From assembly GCF_001189515.2 (NCBI RefSeq), contig NZ_CP012069.2:372001-436000 (forward strand): DNA of 64,000 nucleotides, written 5' to 3'. The notes beneath the pieces were generated by a model that was given only the letters and a program-made list of their open reading frames with translations, was not told the DNA's origin and did no database searches. Position numbers and translations under genes: made by a program. Position 1 is the first letter of the stretch; each line of letters opens with the position of its first letter. Origin of the DNA: Olsenella sp. oral taxon 807. GTDB lineage: Bacteria; Actinomycetota; Coriobacteriia; Coriobacteriales; Atopobiaceae. Below, in pieces: positions 37,883 through 47,172 of the stretch.

Positions 37883-39706
37883 CTACGATATCCCGAGAAG
37901 CAGGCCCGTAAAGGCGGGAAGCGTGCAGCTCAGGGTCCCTGTGTCCCCGTCGATCTTGACCAGTTCCGCACCCTCGGGCGTGGTTCCCCCAAAGCGCTGC
38001 CAGTCCGTGTCGAGCATGACCCAGACGTTGTGGGTGTCTGGGAGCTCGACCTCCCAGTCCTCTTGCGTCACACCAGAGAGGTTGAGGAGGGTGAGCAGGC
38101 GTCCCCCCCGGCTGTCTTTGCGCTCGAAGGCAAAGCAGACGCGCTCGTTGCTTGTGACGTCGCGCCACTCGAAGCCCTCCGGATCGTAGTCCCTCTCCCA
38201 AAGGGCGGGCTGGTCAAGGTAGGTGTGGTTGAGCGCCTCGCAAAAGCGCCAGAAGGCCTCGTGGTCGGGACATCCCCGAAGCGACCAGTCCTGCTCTCGC
38301 CTCTCGTCCCACTCGCGCAGCTGCGCTAGCTCGAAGCCCATGAAGCTGAGCTTCTTGCCGGGATGGGTCATCATGTAGAGGTAGAGCGAGCGGGCCTGTG
38401 GGAACTTTTGGTCGAGCTCTCCCCACATCTTCTGGACGATGGTTCCCTTGCCGTGGACCACCTCGTCGTGGCTGAGCGGCAACAGATAGCGCTCGTTGGG
38501 AAAGTACATCATCGAGAAGCTCAGCCTGCCGTAGTTGGGGCCTCGAAAGTAGGGGTCCATGTGCAGGAAGTCAAGGGTGTCGTGCATCCAGCCCATGTCC
38601 CACTTGTAGTCGAAGCCAAGCCCTCCCTCCTTGGTCGGCCTCGTCGTGCCCTTGAAGTTCGTGGAGTCCTCCGCGATGAGGATGCAGCTGGGGTTGAGTC
38701 TCTTGAGCCCGCTGTTCATGGACCTGACGAAGTCGACGGCGTTGCCGTTTACGCCACGGGCCTCGTCGCCCTGCCAGTAGATGATGCGGCTGATGGCGTC
38801 CATGCGCAGTCCGTCAAAGTGGTAGTCGCGCAGCCACATGTTGGCGCTCGACTGCATGAGGCTGCGGGTCTCGCCGCGAGAGTACATGAAGTTGTGGCTA
38901 CCCCACTCCGAGACACCCACGTCCTCATGCGGGTATTCGAAGAGGGCTGTGCCGTCGTAGGTGGCGAGGCCGTAGGAGTCCGTGGCAAAGTGCACGGGCA
39001 CGATGTCGAGAATGCAGCCGATGTTTGCCCGGTGCAGCGTGTCCACAAGATACATGAGCTGCTCTGGCGTCCCGTAGCGGCTGGTCGGCGCAAAGAAGCC
39101 CGTTGGCTGGTAGCCCCAGGAGCCGTCGAAGGGATACTCCGAGAGCGGCATGAACTCCACGTAGTTGTAACCGAGGTCATGCAAGTAGTCTACGAGGGGC
39201 TGGGCCAGCTCGTCGTAGCGATACCAGTCAGCGGGGTCATCGGAGGCTGCCTCGCCCGAGCGCTTGCGCCAAGAACCCAAGTTGAGCTCGTAGATGTTCA
39301 TGGGCTTGTCGTAGCTGCTCGCACGCGCTCCCATCCAAGCCCCATCCTGCCAATCGTGGGTAGGCTCGCAGACGATGCTGCGGTGGGCGGGACGAAGCTC
39401 CATGCGCCTGCCAAAGGGGTCCGCATGGTCGACAGACGTGCCCGCATGGGAGATGCGGTACTCATAGGCGTCACCCTCTCGTGCGCCCGCAACCTCCACC
39501 TCCCAGAAGTTGCCATCGAGGGCCGCGTGCATCTCGTACTCGTGTGGCCCATCCCCTTGGCCTGCATCCTGACCGCTGAGAAGCAGCACTACGCCATCGG
39601 CCGCCGGGGCGAAGGTGCGAAACACGACGCCCCCCTCGCTCACGTGCGAACCCAGGTAGCCCTGCGCGTCGTACTCTCTGCCAACGTAGAAGTCGTAGCT
39701 CTCCAT
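37883..39706 (-). CDS. glgB: 1,4-alpha-glucan branching enzyme
   Basis: GH13 enzyme that makes alpha-1,6 branches in glycogen. From ATG 39706 (GGAGGG 9 bases upstream) it has 607 residues; the frame opens earlier, at 39952, but that part lacks similarity. The N-terminal CBM48 (GYLGSHVSEGGVVFRTFAPA) is followed by the barrel motifs: DIVPVHFA (region I), GLRMDAIS with the nucleophile Asp near residue 303, IAEDST with the acid/base Glu near 346, and LSHDEVVHGK (region IV). No other glg gene is in the window. It lies behind the MetRS-family gene on the same strand, with a 94-bp gap. Confidence 0.94.
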   Translation of the reverse strand: MESYDFYVGREYDAQGYLGSHVSEGGVVFRTFAPAADGVVLLLSGQDAGQGDGPHEYEMHAALDGNFWEVEVAGAREGDAYEYRISHAGTSVDHADPFGRRMELRPAHRSIVCEPTHDWQDGAWMGARASSYDKPMNIYELNLGSWRKRSGEAASDDPADWYRYDELAQPLVDYLHDLGYNYVEFMPLSEYPFDGSWGYQPTGFFAPTSRYGTPEQLMYLVDTLHRANIGCILDIVPVHFATDSYGLATYDGTALFEYPHEDVGVSEWGSHNFMYSRGETRSLMQSSANMWLRDYHFDGLRMDAISRIIYWQGDEARGVNGNAVDFVRSMNSGLKRLNPSCILIAEDSTNFKGTTRPTKEGGLGFDYKWDMGWMHDTLDFLHMDPYFRGPNYGRLSFSMMYFPNERYLLPLSHDEVVHGKGTIVQKMWGELDQKFPQARSLYLYMMTHPGKKLSFMGFELAQLREWDERREQDWSLRGCPDHEAFWRFCEALNHTYLDQPALWERDYDPEGFEWRDVTSNERVCFAFERKDSRGGRLLTLLNLSGVTQEDWEVELPDTHNVWVMLDTDWQRFGGTTPEGAELVKIDGDTGTLSCTLPAFTGLLLGIS

Positions 39707-39801
39707 GGGCGTCATCCCTCCACCGGTACGCCTCGTGTCCCTCCTGTCACTATAGCATCGGCGTGTGTATGCGGTGCCGACGTGCGTGCTACACTCGCCG
39801 T

Positions 39802-40332
39802 ATGAGAGAACTTTGCAAGATAGACGTCCTCCACGACGAGCGCCTACGCCAAGGCATCGCAGGCAGGGGCCTTGCCATGCTGGTGGCGGGTCTGCTCGCG
39901 GCGCTCCTTTTGGCTGCGCTGGGCGTGCGCGACGAGCTTGGACCGCTCGCATGGATAGCCCTGCTGCTGGTATCCCTTGGCCTTGCGCTTCCTGTGCACG
40001 AGCTCATCCACGCGGCGGCGTTCAGGCTGCTGGGCGGGCCATCCGTACGTGTGCGCTTTGGCTATGCCAAAGGCATGCTCTGGGCGTCGGCGGCAGGCGT
40101 GATCCTCTCGCGCAGGCGCTTCGTCGTAGTGCTCCTCGCGCCCGTCACCGTGTTGAGCCTCACGTTTCTTGCCTGTGGGGTCACTTTGGGTTGCCCGCTT
40201 TTGGGCTGGCTATGCTTTGCCGTGCACCTCTCGGGCTGCTCGGGTGACCTTGCGATGGTGTGCGCGATTTGCGCCAGAAGGGACTGCACCCACGTGCGCG
40301 ACAGTGACTGTGGCATCGACTTGCTGGGCTGA
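39802..40332 (+). CDS. DUF3267 membrane protein with HExxH motif
   Basis: A 176-residue protein with four or so hydrophobic segments and HELIHAAAFRLLGG in the second half, the HExxH zinc-binding pattern of DUF3267 proteins, which resemble intramembrane metalloproteases. A later Asp in the second membrane part (SGCSGDLAMV) could be a third ligand. ATG 39802 lies 95 bases from the divergent glgB start. Peptidase activity is inferred from the motif only. Confidence 0.75.
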   Translation: MRELCKIDVLHDERLRQGIAGRGLAMLVAGLLAALLLAALGVRDELGPLAWIALLLVSLGLALPVHELIHAAAFRLLGGPSVRVRFGYAKGMLWASAAGVILSRRRFVVVLLAPVTVLSLTFLACGVTLGCPLLGWLCFAVHLSGCSGDLAMVCAICARRDCTHVRDSDCGIDLLG

Positions 40333-40379
40333 GCGCGAGGTCGAGGGGGACGCCCGACCTCGCGCCGCCGATCTTACCC

Positions 40380-40898
40380 CTACACCCGTGCGGGGAGGTT
40401 GGTCCTCGCGCTTGCGATCACGTGTCCCTCCATCTGCCTGAGCAACTCGTTGAGCCAGAAGCCCTCGGCGAGGTCGAGCCGGCTGTCGAGGGCATACACG
40501 TGCAGGGTGTACACATGGTCCTTGTCAGGGGGCTGCGGTCCGTTGTAACGGCAGGTCACGAGGGGGTCGGTCTCGCCCGAAAGGGGGGAGGCCGATGAGT
40601 TCTTGCCCTGGACCATGCCGAAGGTGCCCACGTTCGAGGCGTCGGCCTCAAGGCTCAGGGTCGCAGATCCTGCTGGCACGGCGATGTTGGCCGCGATCCA
40701 ATGGATCCACGCGAACCCACAGACGGGTATGGAGTCAAAGTCAACGAAGCTCAGGGCCAGCGTATGCGTTCCTGTGGGCAGGCCTGACACGCTGAAGGGA
40801 AACGAGCAGGTGGGGACACCCTTGTAGAGTTCGCTGGAGTACTTTGCGAAGCGGTCGGGTAGGTAGCCCTTCGAATCCAGTGTCACGTCGATTTGCAT
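40380..40898 (-). CDS. YbhB/YbcL (PEBP) family protein
   Basis: A 172-residue protein of the phosphatidylethanolamine-binding/Raf kinase inhibitor-like family. FAWIHWIAANIAVPAG and YNGPQPPDKDHVYTLHVYAL are the ligand-site segments, and the end (LNELLRQMEGHVIASA) is typical. The start is ATG 40898 with GAGGAGAG upstream, rather than the frame opening at 40952. The biological ligand in bacteria is unknown. It has no signal peptide. Confidence 0.9.
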   Translation of the reverse strand: MQIDVTLDSKGYLPDRFAKYSSELYKGVPTCSFPFSVSGLPTGTHTLALSFVDFDSIPVCGFAWIHWIAANIAVPAGSATLSLEADASNVGTFGMVQGKNSSASPLSGETDPLVTCRYNGPQPPDKDHVYTLHVYALDSRLDLAEGFWLNELLRQMEGHVIASARTNLPARV

Positions 40899-41060
40899 AG
40901 TGCTCTCCTCTCGTTGTGTCTCCTCGCTCACCATGGTGATGATAGGCCACACGGTCAGCCGTATGCCTTACAATCTATCCTGAGGAGTCACAATGGTCGG
41001 TCACACGGGCACAGGTACACAGATCGCCCGCGTAGCTGTGGGTTGGGAGGAAAGACGCAC

Positions 41061-41702
41061 ATGACAACGCCGCTTCTGCTGCACGCCTGCTGTGGCCCCT
41101 GCTCCCTAGAGCCCGTAAGGCTCCTTCGCGCCGAGGGATTCGAGCCCACCATCTGCTGGACGAACCCCAACATCCAGCCTCTTGAGGAGCATGACCGTCG
41201 CCTGCAGACGCTTCGGGCTTGGGCGGCCGATGTCGCCCAGCTTGAGGTCATCATCGCAGGAGATGACCGAAAGGCATGGGAGAGGGCCGTGGCACCTGCG
41301 GCATTCGATAGGCAGCGACGGTGCCGCGCCTGCTATGCGCTGCGCCTCGCAGAGGTCTGTCGCATCGCTCGGGAGCGGGGCTTCACGCACGTATCGACGA
41401 CGCTTGCCGTCTCGCCCTACCAGCTCTTTGACATCTGCGAAGAGGAGTTTGTCAGGCTTGCGAGCGCCCATGGCCTCACGGCCGTCTGGCGCGACTTCAG
41501 GCCCCACTATCCCGACGCCATCCGCCAGGCCTGTGCGCTGTGCATGTATCGGCAGTGCTATTGCGGCTGTCGCTTCTCTGCGGCGGAGGCCGCCATCGAG
41601 CGCCATGAGGCTCGCGACGCGCGCAAAGAGAGGCGTGCCGCAGCGCGGCGGATGTCAACCTCCGCAGCATCCCTGTGCCCCGTCCTTGCCATGGTGCGCT
41701 AG
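41061..41702 (+). CDS. queH: Epoxyqueuosine reductase QueH
   Basis: Reduces epoxyqueuosine in tRNA to queuosine; QueH is the non-QueG enzyme. The 213-residue protein has the characteristic cysteine pairs: HACCGPCS at the N-terminus, RRCRACYALR near residue 92, and CALCMYRQCYCGCRF near 158. These bind the Fe-S cluster and an additional iron. The DFRPHYPD segment is conserved. GGGAGGAAAG precedes ATG 41061. queA follows after 44 bases and tgt lies 2 kb further, so the locus covers the late steps of queuosine synthesis. Confidence 0.93.
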   Translation: MTTPLLLHACCGPCSLEPVRLLRAEGFEPTICWTNPNIQPLEEHDRRLQTLRAWAADVAQLEVIIAGDDRKAWERAVAPAAFDRQRRCRACYALRLAEVCRIARERGFTHVSTTLAVSPYQLFDICEEEFVRLASAHGLTAVWRDFRPHYPDAIRQACALCMYRQCYCGCRFSAAEAAIERHEARDARKERRAAARRMSTSAASLCPVLAMVR

Positions 41703-41746
41703 AATGGGCAGCCGCTGACGCTGACGCCGATACGACAGGGGGCCGC

Positions 41747-42910
41747 ATGCGCACCGACGACTTTGATTACCCGCTTCCCGACGAGCTCATTGCCCAAAGG
41801 CCGGCGGAGCCGCGTGACTCCTGCCGTCTGCTCGTTCTCCATCGCGAGAGTGGCAAGGTTGAGCATCGCCGCTTCACGGACCTCATCGACTACCTGGAGC
41901 CAGGTGACCTTCTCGTCGCAAACGAGACTCGCGTGCTGCCGGGACGCCTTCTGGGCCGCAAGCGAGGGACGGGCGGCGTCGCGCAGACGCTTCTTTTGAG
42001 GCGTCGAGAGGACCTCGATCCTGAGGGTCATGTCTGGGAGTGTCTCGTAAAGCCGGGCAAGCGTCTCAGGCAGGGGGCTGTCATCGAGTATCGCCAAGGC
42101 GGAGCTCATGCGCCTGTGACCGCAGAGCCGCTGCTCGAAGGTAGGATCATCGACTATCTGGAGGGCAGTCGCGGGGGGCGTCTCGTGCGCTTCGAGACGC
42201 GAGGCGCACTCTCGCTCGACGAGGCCATCCACCAAACCGGACTCGTGCCGCTTCCGCCCTACATCACGCAGTACGAGGGCGATCCCGAGAACTACCAAAC
42301 CGTCTACGCCATGCGGGAGGAGCACTCGGCTGCGGCCCCGACGGCAGGGCTGCACTTCACGCCCACGCTCATCAAGACTATCCGGCAGAAGGGCGTCCTG
42401 TTCGGGACCGTCGAGCTCGAGGTGGGACTCGACACCTTCCGTCTGGTGGAGGAGGACGATCCCACCGAGCACGTGATGCATACGGAGCGCTACCGCGTGG
42501 GGCAGGACGTCGTCGATGCCGTGCACGCCGCCAAGGCGGCAGGACATCGCGTCATTGCCGTTGGTACGACTTCGGTCCGCTCGCTCGAGAGCGCCTTTGA
42601 CCCGAGTCTGCCTGTGTCGACCCCTCCCGTCACGGCGCGTGGCTTCGAGAGGGCAGCTGGATCTGCGGCGTTCACCGGCACAGGCGACATCGTAGCGTGT
42701 CTCGACGCGACTACGGACCTCTACCTGATGCCGGGCTCGACCTTCCACGTGGTGGACGCCCTCGTCACGAACTTCCACGTGCCGCGCTCGACGCTTATGA
42801 TGCTCGTCTCGGCCCTTGCCACAAGAGAGCAGATCATGGCCGCCTACCGGGCTGCCGTCGACGAGCGCTACCACTTCCTGAGCTTTGGCGACGCGATGCT
42901 CATCGTGTAG
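41747..42910 (+). CDS. queA: S-adenosylmethionine:tRNA ribosyltransferase-isomerase
   Basis: Transfers and rearranges the ribose of SAM onto preQ1 in tRNA to give epoxyqueuosine. At 387 residues, from ATG 41747 (CAGGGGG upstream), it shows FDYPLPDELIAQRPAEPRD at the N-terminus, the conserved ANETRVLPGRL, the AAPTAGLHFT loop and the end TNFHVPRSTLMMLVSA, all standard for QueA. Co-location with queH and tgt fits. The 148 bases after it (42911-43058) hold no feature. Confidence 0.96.
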   Translation: MRTDDFDYPLPDELIAQRPAEPRDSCRLLVLHRESGKVEHRRFTDLIDYLEPGDLLVANETRVLPGRLLGRKRGTGGVAQTLLLRRREDLDPEGHVWECLVKPGKRLRQGAVIEYRQGGAHAPVTAEPLLEGRIIDYLEGSRGGRLVRFETRGALSLDEAIHQTGLVPLPPYITQYEGDPENYQTVYAMREEHSAAAPTAGLHFTPTLIKTIRQKGVLFGTVELEVGLDTFRLVEEDDPTEHVMHTERYRVGQDVVDAVHAAKAAGHRVIAVGTTSVRSLESAFDPSLPVSTPPVTARGFERAAGSAAFTGTGDIVACLDATTDLYLMPGSTFHVVDALVTNFHVPRSTLMMLVSALATREQIMAAYRAAVDERYHFLSFGDAMLIV

Positions 42911-43058
42911 GGGCATCGGGTCGCTCGAGGGATCACCGGTCGCCTTCAGCGTGCCACCGGCCGTGAGTCACTCGTAGCGTGGCACCCCAGCCGCCGCCCG
43001 TCCTGAGCGTAGTGCCCTGCGGGCCGCCCTCGACGTGTCATCCCAGCCGCCAACACCT

Positions 43059-44264
43059 CTAACGGTGTGTCAGCAGCCAGACCACCACGGCGACGATGGC
43101 GATGAGCAGTGCGACGACCCCGAACACGAGGTAGCGCTGGCCACGCGTCTTGGCCCTGAGCGACTTCTCGCTCTCGGCGAGCTGACCCTCGTTACCCTTG
43201 AGCTGCTCGAGCTGTTGCTCGCCCTCCCTGATCGACTGCCTGAGCGCGATCGTCCTCTCGGGCGTGTTGTGGATGTCGTTGGCCTCGTCGAGGACATCTT
43301 GCGCCACGGCTATGCGCTTCTGGGCGGCTTGGGCGTCCTTCTCGGCCTGTGCCTGCTCGTCCTTCTTTGCCGCGATCCTATCGGAGAGCGCCTTCTCCTG
43401 ATCCATGGCGGCATTATAGAGAGACTCGTACTCTTCGCGACGCCCTGTGGCCTCTCGCTTTGCCTCGTTTGCCTGTCGCTCGATGACCTCCAGTGACTGC
43501 TTCTGCGTCCAGAGGTGGGTTTGGGCGTTGTCCACCAGCCGTTGGCATTCGTCCGTGACGCGCGTCACCTCGCTGCGGGCCGTGCTGAGGTGCGTCTGCT
43601 CGGCGGTGAGCTCGCTCTGCATCTTCGAGAGGGCCGAGGCGGACGTGTCGGGATCTGCCTTCAGGTTGGCGAGTTCCGACTCGACTCGACGTATCCTGTC
43701 CTGCGCGTTGTCGACGGCCTTGTTGGCCGCCGCTATGCGCTGCTCGCGCCTCTTGGCGGCATCGGCGACCTGCTGGTCGGCCGTCTTGACCGCGCGCTTG
43801 GCATCGGAGAGCGAGCGGGCGGCATCGTCCGAGCGCCCCTTGGTGGACTCCATGAGCTCGCGATAGGGCCTGAGGCTTTCCTCGTGCTCGGCCCGCATGG
43901 CGCTGAGCTCGGACTCGAGCTTTGAGCAGTCCTGTCCGATGCGCTTGAGCCGGACGTTCGCGTCGTTCAGTGACCTGTTCGCGTCAGAGCTCTCGGCCTT
44001 TTGCTCGCTCACGATGCTGCCGTAGTGTCTCTCTATGTCCTCGCGGTGGCTGAGCTCCGCGCGGTCCTGCTCGAGTCTCTGGCTCAGTTCACGTACCTGC
44101 CCCTTGACGCTTGCATGCTGACGGGAAGCCTCTCGGACGCGCCTGATCGCATCGACGCCACCCTTCAGAGAACCTACCGCCGCAGCCATGGGGGATGGGT
44201 TCTTTTCTTGTGGCCCGTCAACTTTCTGGCCGTTCTGCGGATTGATTTTTGGCTCGTCGGCCAT
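43059..44264 (-). CDS. Coiled-coil protein with C-terminal membrane anchor
   Basis: A 401-residue protein. Residues 45-365 are almost all heptad-rich coiled coil (Glu, Ala, Gln, Arg, Lys), and residues 376-397 (YLVFGVVALLIAIVAVVVWL) form one membrane helix at the very end, so it is a tail-anchored rod. The first 30 residues are polar and proline-rich. No enzymatic motif or known family. GAAAGGGG precedes the ATG at 44264. It diverges from the HPr gene. A structural or cell-envelope role is an inference only. Confidence 0.75.
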   Translation of the reverse strand: MADEPKINPQNGQKVDGPQEKNPSPMAAAVGSLKGGVDAIRRVREASRQHASVKGQVRELSQRLEQDRAELSHREDIERHYGSIVSEQKAESSDANRSLNDANVRLKRIGQDCSKLESELSAMRAEHEESLRPYRELMESTKGRSDDAARSLSDAKRAVKTADQQVADAAKRREQRIAAANKAVDNAQDRIRRVESELANLKADPDTSASALSKMQSELTAEQTHLSTARSEVTRVTDECQRLVDNAQTHLWTQKQSLEVIERQANEAKREATGRREEYESLYNAAMDQEKALSDRIAAKKDEQAQAEKDAQAAQKRIAVAQDVLDEANDIHNTPERTIALRQSIREGEQQLEQLKGNEGQLAESEKSLRAKTRGQRYLVFGVVALLIAIVAVVVWLLTHR

Positions 44265-44507
44265 GGGTACCCCTTTCGTGCGTGCTGATGTCGCCAGAAT
44301 CCAGAGAAAGACACCAGAACTATCCTATCATCAAGCAACTATGTTTCGATCGTGTGACCATCCGCAGAGCCGCCCGAATGTCACTTTGGCCGAATATGGC
44401 CTTTTCGGATGGACTATATGCCGTTATTTGGTGTACTCTTCATTCATCTGCTGGCTAGGGGGGCTCGCTCATCCGCGAGGGGCCCGACAGGACAAAGGAG
44501 AATTCCC

Positions 44508-44789
44508 ATGGTTTCTAAGCAGGTCACTATCGTTAGCTCCACCGGTCTCCATGCTCGTCCGGCTTCCCAGTTCGTTCAGGTCGCCAAGGGATTTCAGTGC
44601 GCCGTCACCATTAAGGACGTCGAGAAGGGTTCTTCCCCCATCAACGCCAAGTCCATCATGATGATTCTGGCCGCTGGCCTGGGCACCGGCTCCAAGGTTG
44701 AGATCGCCTGCGACGGCGCCGATGAGCAGGACGCGCTGAACGCGCTTGTCACCATCAAGGATGGCGACGAGTCCCTGTTCTCCGAGTAG
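44508..44789 (+). CDS. ptsH: Phosphocarrier protein HPr
   Basis: PTS phosphocarrier, 93 residues, from ATG 44508 behind AAAGGAG. His in GLHARPA (residue 15 or so) takes the phosphate from enzyme I. The second motif around Ser (NAKSIMMILAAG) is the HPr kinase site of Gram-positive bacteria. No enzyme I or sugar-specific PTS gene is in the window. A terminator follows at 44843-44879. Confidence 0.95.
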   Translation: MVSKQVTIVSSTGLHARPASQFVQVAKGFQCAVTIKDVEKGSSPINAKSIMMILAAGLGTGSKVEIACDGADEQDALNALVTIKDGDESLFSE

Positions 44790-44842
44790 TAGGTTCGTCC
44801 TCGCCTGAGCTGCGGCTCAAGGCGTGGCCATAGGTCTTCGTG

Positions 44843-44879
44843 AGGGGCCACATCAGCTGCGGTTCTGGTGTGGCCCCTT
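44843..44879 (+). terminator. Terminator after ptsH
   Basis: AGGGGCCACA and TGTGGCCCCT form a 10-bp stem around a loop of about 16 bases, followed by TCTTCTTC, a weak T-rich tail. Confidence 0.7.
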
Positions 44880-44930
44880 CTTCGTGGGTCCGGTGTGCCA
44901 CAGGAGCCAAACTTCCCTGAGTGATAGTGC

Positions 44931-45015
44931 CCCTCAGATTCTGGGGTACCTTGTTTTTTGACTCAACTGGGCAAACGTCCCCGACTCGGTACCCCGCAGA
45001 TTCTGGGGCACTAAG
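44931..45015. repeat. CAGATTC...GGTACC intergenic module (related to 32515-32600)
   Basis: CAGATTCTGGGGTACC is followed by CAACTGGGCAAACGTC and a second CAGATTCTGGGG. The order and spacing match the module at 32515. The middle element CTGGGCAAACGTC also occurs twice in the 24-kb array, linking the two repeat families. Confidence 0.65.
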
Positions 45016-45068
45016 CGACAACGCTAGGGGGGCTAGGGGGAGGCGCGAGGACAGAAAGGACACAGGCC

Positions 45069-46211
45069 GTGAGCGAGCGACAGTTCAGCTTTGACATCAT
45101 CGCGGAGGATCCCGTGACCCACGCCCGCGCAGGCGTGTTCCACACGCCGCATGGTGACGTCCCCACCCCTATCTTCATGCCAGTGGGGACGAAGGCCACG
45201 GTGAAGGGCATCCTGCCCGACCAGCTCAAGGCCATCGGCACGAGGATCCTGCTTGCCAATACCTACCACCTCTCGCAGCGTCCCGGTGCCGACCTCATCG
45301 AGGACATGGGCGGCCTTCATACGTTCATGCGCTGGGACGGACCCATCCTCACAGACTCGGGTGGCTTTCAGATCTTTAGCCATGGAGAGTTCGTGCGGCT
45401 CGCGGATGAGGGTGTGACCTTCCGCACCGTGGACTACGACGGCTCCTACGTCCACTGGTCACCTGCGGACAACATGCGCATAGCGCAGCAGTTGGGTGCC
45501 GACATCGTGATGCAGCTCGACCAGTGCCCTCCCTACCCGGCCGAGAGGCGCTTCGTCGAGCGCGCCGTCGAGCTCTCGGGCCTGTGGGCCGAGCGCTGCC
45601 GTGCCGCGCACACCAGAGAGGATCAGGCCCTCTTTGGCATCGTCCAGGGTGGCGTGCACATGGACCTGCGCCTGAGGAGCCTTTCTCGCCTCGAGGCCTG
45701 CGGGGGCTTTCCCGGCTACGGCATCGGCGGCTACTCGGTGGGGGAGGACCACAGTACCATGTTCGAGACCCTCGCGCCCCTTGCAAGCGAGCACATGCCG
45801 CGCGAGAAACCCCGCTACCTCATGGGTGTGGGTAACCCCACGACGCTCGTGCATGGTGTCGAGTGCGGCATCGACATGTTCGACTGTGTGCTGCCCACGC
45901 GCACGGCGCGCATGGGGTGCGCCTTCTCAAGGGAGGGACGGCTCAAGCTCCGCCATGCCCGCTTCACGCATGATGCTGCCATCCTGGACGAGGGCTGCGA
46001 CTGCCCGGCCTGCGCGGGCGGCTACACCCGCGCCTACCTCCACCACCTCGTCAAGCAGGGCGAGATGGTGGGCGCCATCCTGCTCAGCCTGCACAACCTG
46101 CGCTTTTTGCTCCACCTCATGGAGCGCGCCCGCGAGTCCATCATCGACGGCAGCTACGCTTCCTTCGTGAGGCGCTGGGATGCACTTCCCGCCGCCGACA
46201 AGGACTGGTAA
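45069..46211 (+). CDS. tgt: tRNA-guanine transglycosylase
   Basis: Exchanges G34 for preQ1 in GUN anticodons. The 380-residue protein starts at GTG 45069 behind AAAGGAC. Asp96 (TDSGGFQIFS) and the nucleophile Asp272 (MFDCVLPTR) are the catalytic residues, with GGYSVGED between. The zinc site is the CDCPAC motif near residue 310 and a His in the following helix. It completes the queuosine set with queH and queA, though ptsH and a coiled-coil gene lie between. Confidence 0.96.
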   Translation: MSERQFSFDIIAEDPVTHARAGVFHTPHGDVPTPIFMPVGTKATVKGILPDQLKAIGTRILLANTYHLSQRPGADLIEDMGGLHTFMRWDGPILTDSGGFQIFSHGEFVRLADEGVTFRTVDYDGSYVHWSPADNMRIAQQLGADIVMQLDQCPPYPAERRFVERAVELSGLWAERCRAAHTREDQALFGIVQGGVHMDLRLRSLSRLEACGGFPGYGIGGYSVGEDHSTMFETLAPLASEHMPREKPRYLMGVGNPTTLVHGVECGIDMFDCVLPTRTARMGCAFSREGRLKLRHARFTHDAAILDEGCDCPACAGGYTRAYLHHLVKQGEMVGAILLSLHNLRFLLHLMERARESIIDGSYASFVRRWDALPAADKDW

Positions 46212-46314
46212 CGCCTGGCGACGCCCGCGCACAGGCGTCGCCCGCACAGGCGGCGGGATGGGGCGCCCTGCACCCTCAGAGTGCCCCGTGCCCCCAGACA
46301 GCCCTCGGATTTTC

Positions 46315-46788
46315 CTATCCTTCCTGCTTGGGGGCCGAGACATACTGTAGCTCGACGTTCGGTTCGGCAAAGGCGAGCACGTCTACGAAGTCGTTGTAGC
46401 CCATGAGGCAGAAGTGGCGCACCGTGCCCACCTCGTATCCGTAGGCACTCTCGCGGTGAATCCATTCCTGAAACTCCGAGTCGTGTACCTCGAACAGGAG
46501 GTCCCCCGCAGGCATTTCGACGTCGTCGCCGAGTGCCTCCAGGGAGCGAACCCAGTAGTGCAGGGAGTTGTGTCTGTCGCTCTCTTCGGCCCACCTGACC
46601 GACAACACCACGTCGATGTCGAAGACCACCACAACCCTGACGTTCGTACCGTCAAAGACAACCCTAAACTCATCCCCTCCCCACGCGATGCTCCACAGCT
46701 CGTAGGGGTCCTCTGGGACGGGCATCTCCATACCCTCGGGCTGCCACGGTTCCCATCGCTCGCGGGAGCGATCATAGGCGTCGGGCAT
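46315..46788 (-). CDS. Hypothetical protein
   Basis: A 157-residue acidic soluble protein (PYELWSIAWGGDEFRVVFDG onward), rich in Trp, Glu and Asp, ending VDVLAFAEPNVELQYVSAPK. I do not recognise the family. Immunity-type proteins have similar size and acidity, but no toxin gene is adjacent. The start is at 46788 with AAGGGG upstream. A partial copy of its C-terminal part lies just upstream at 46851-46973. Confidence 0.55.
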   Translation of the reverse strand: MPDAYDRSRERWEPWQPEGMEMPVPEDPYELWSIAWGGDEFRVVFDGTNVRVVVVFDIDVVLSVRWAEESDRHNSLHYWVRSLEALGDDVEMPAGDLLFEVHDSEFQEWIHRESAYGYEVGTVRHFCLMGYNDFVDVLAFAEPNVELQYVSAPKQEG

Positions 46789-46850
46789 GACAGGTCACCC
46801 CTTCCCTTCCTGTGAAGCGCCCATAGATCTGGAGGACGACGCGGGAGAAG

Positions 46851-46973
46851 GCCCCCTTCGTCCTGGGGGATGGGAGGGCGCTTCAGATCAACACGTGGCT
46901 CTCCCAGCGAGAGCACGTCCACAATGTCATTGTCCGACGCAAGGCAGAAGTGTCGAACGTCAAAATACAGCAT
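46851..46973 (-). pseudogene. Fragment related to the C-terminus of the gene at 46315
   Basis: The stretch VRHFCLASDNDIVDVLSLGE, with the following PRVDLKRPP and PQDEGG, lines up with VRHFCLMGYNDFVDVLAFAE and its continuation in the neighbour, at about 50 percent identity. The rest of the gene is missing and the frame does not stop at the expected place. It is probably the remnant of a tandem duplicate. The remainder of 46789-47172 has no recognisable feature. Confidence 0.5.
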
Positions 46974-47172
46974 CCTCGGTCCCTCCAGACTAAACCATCT
47001 GGGTGGTTCCGTCTCAAACGCCCGTGACCCGCCGCCCGCTACCCTGCCCGCGACCCGCCCGACTCCGCTGCCCTATGGTCTCTGTGTCCTTGCCGCAGTC
47101 CCTCCATGACTGCGCTATCATAGATAAGTTCAGTCACGAGGGGGACGCACGTCCCCATAACGGGAGAGTCAC

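Noticed and set aside
39707-39952. N-terminal extension of GlgB
   Set aside because: The extra 82 codons have no similarity, are Arg/Pro-rich, and cover the divergent promoter region; ATG 39706 has a well-placed GGAGGG.
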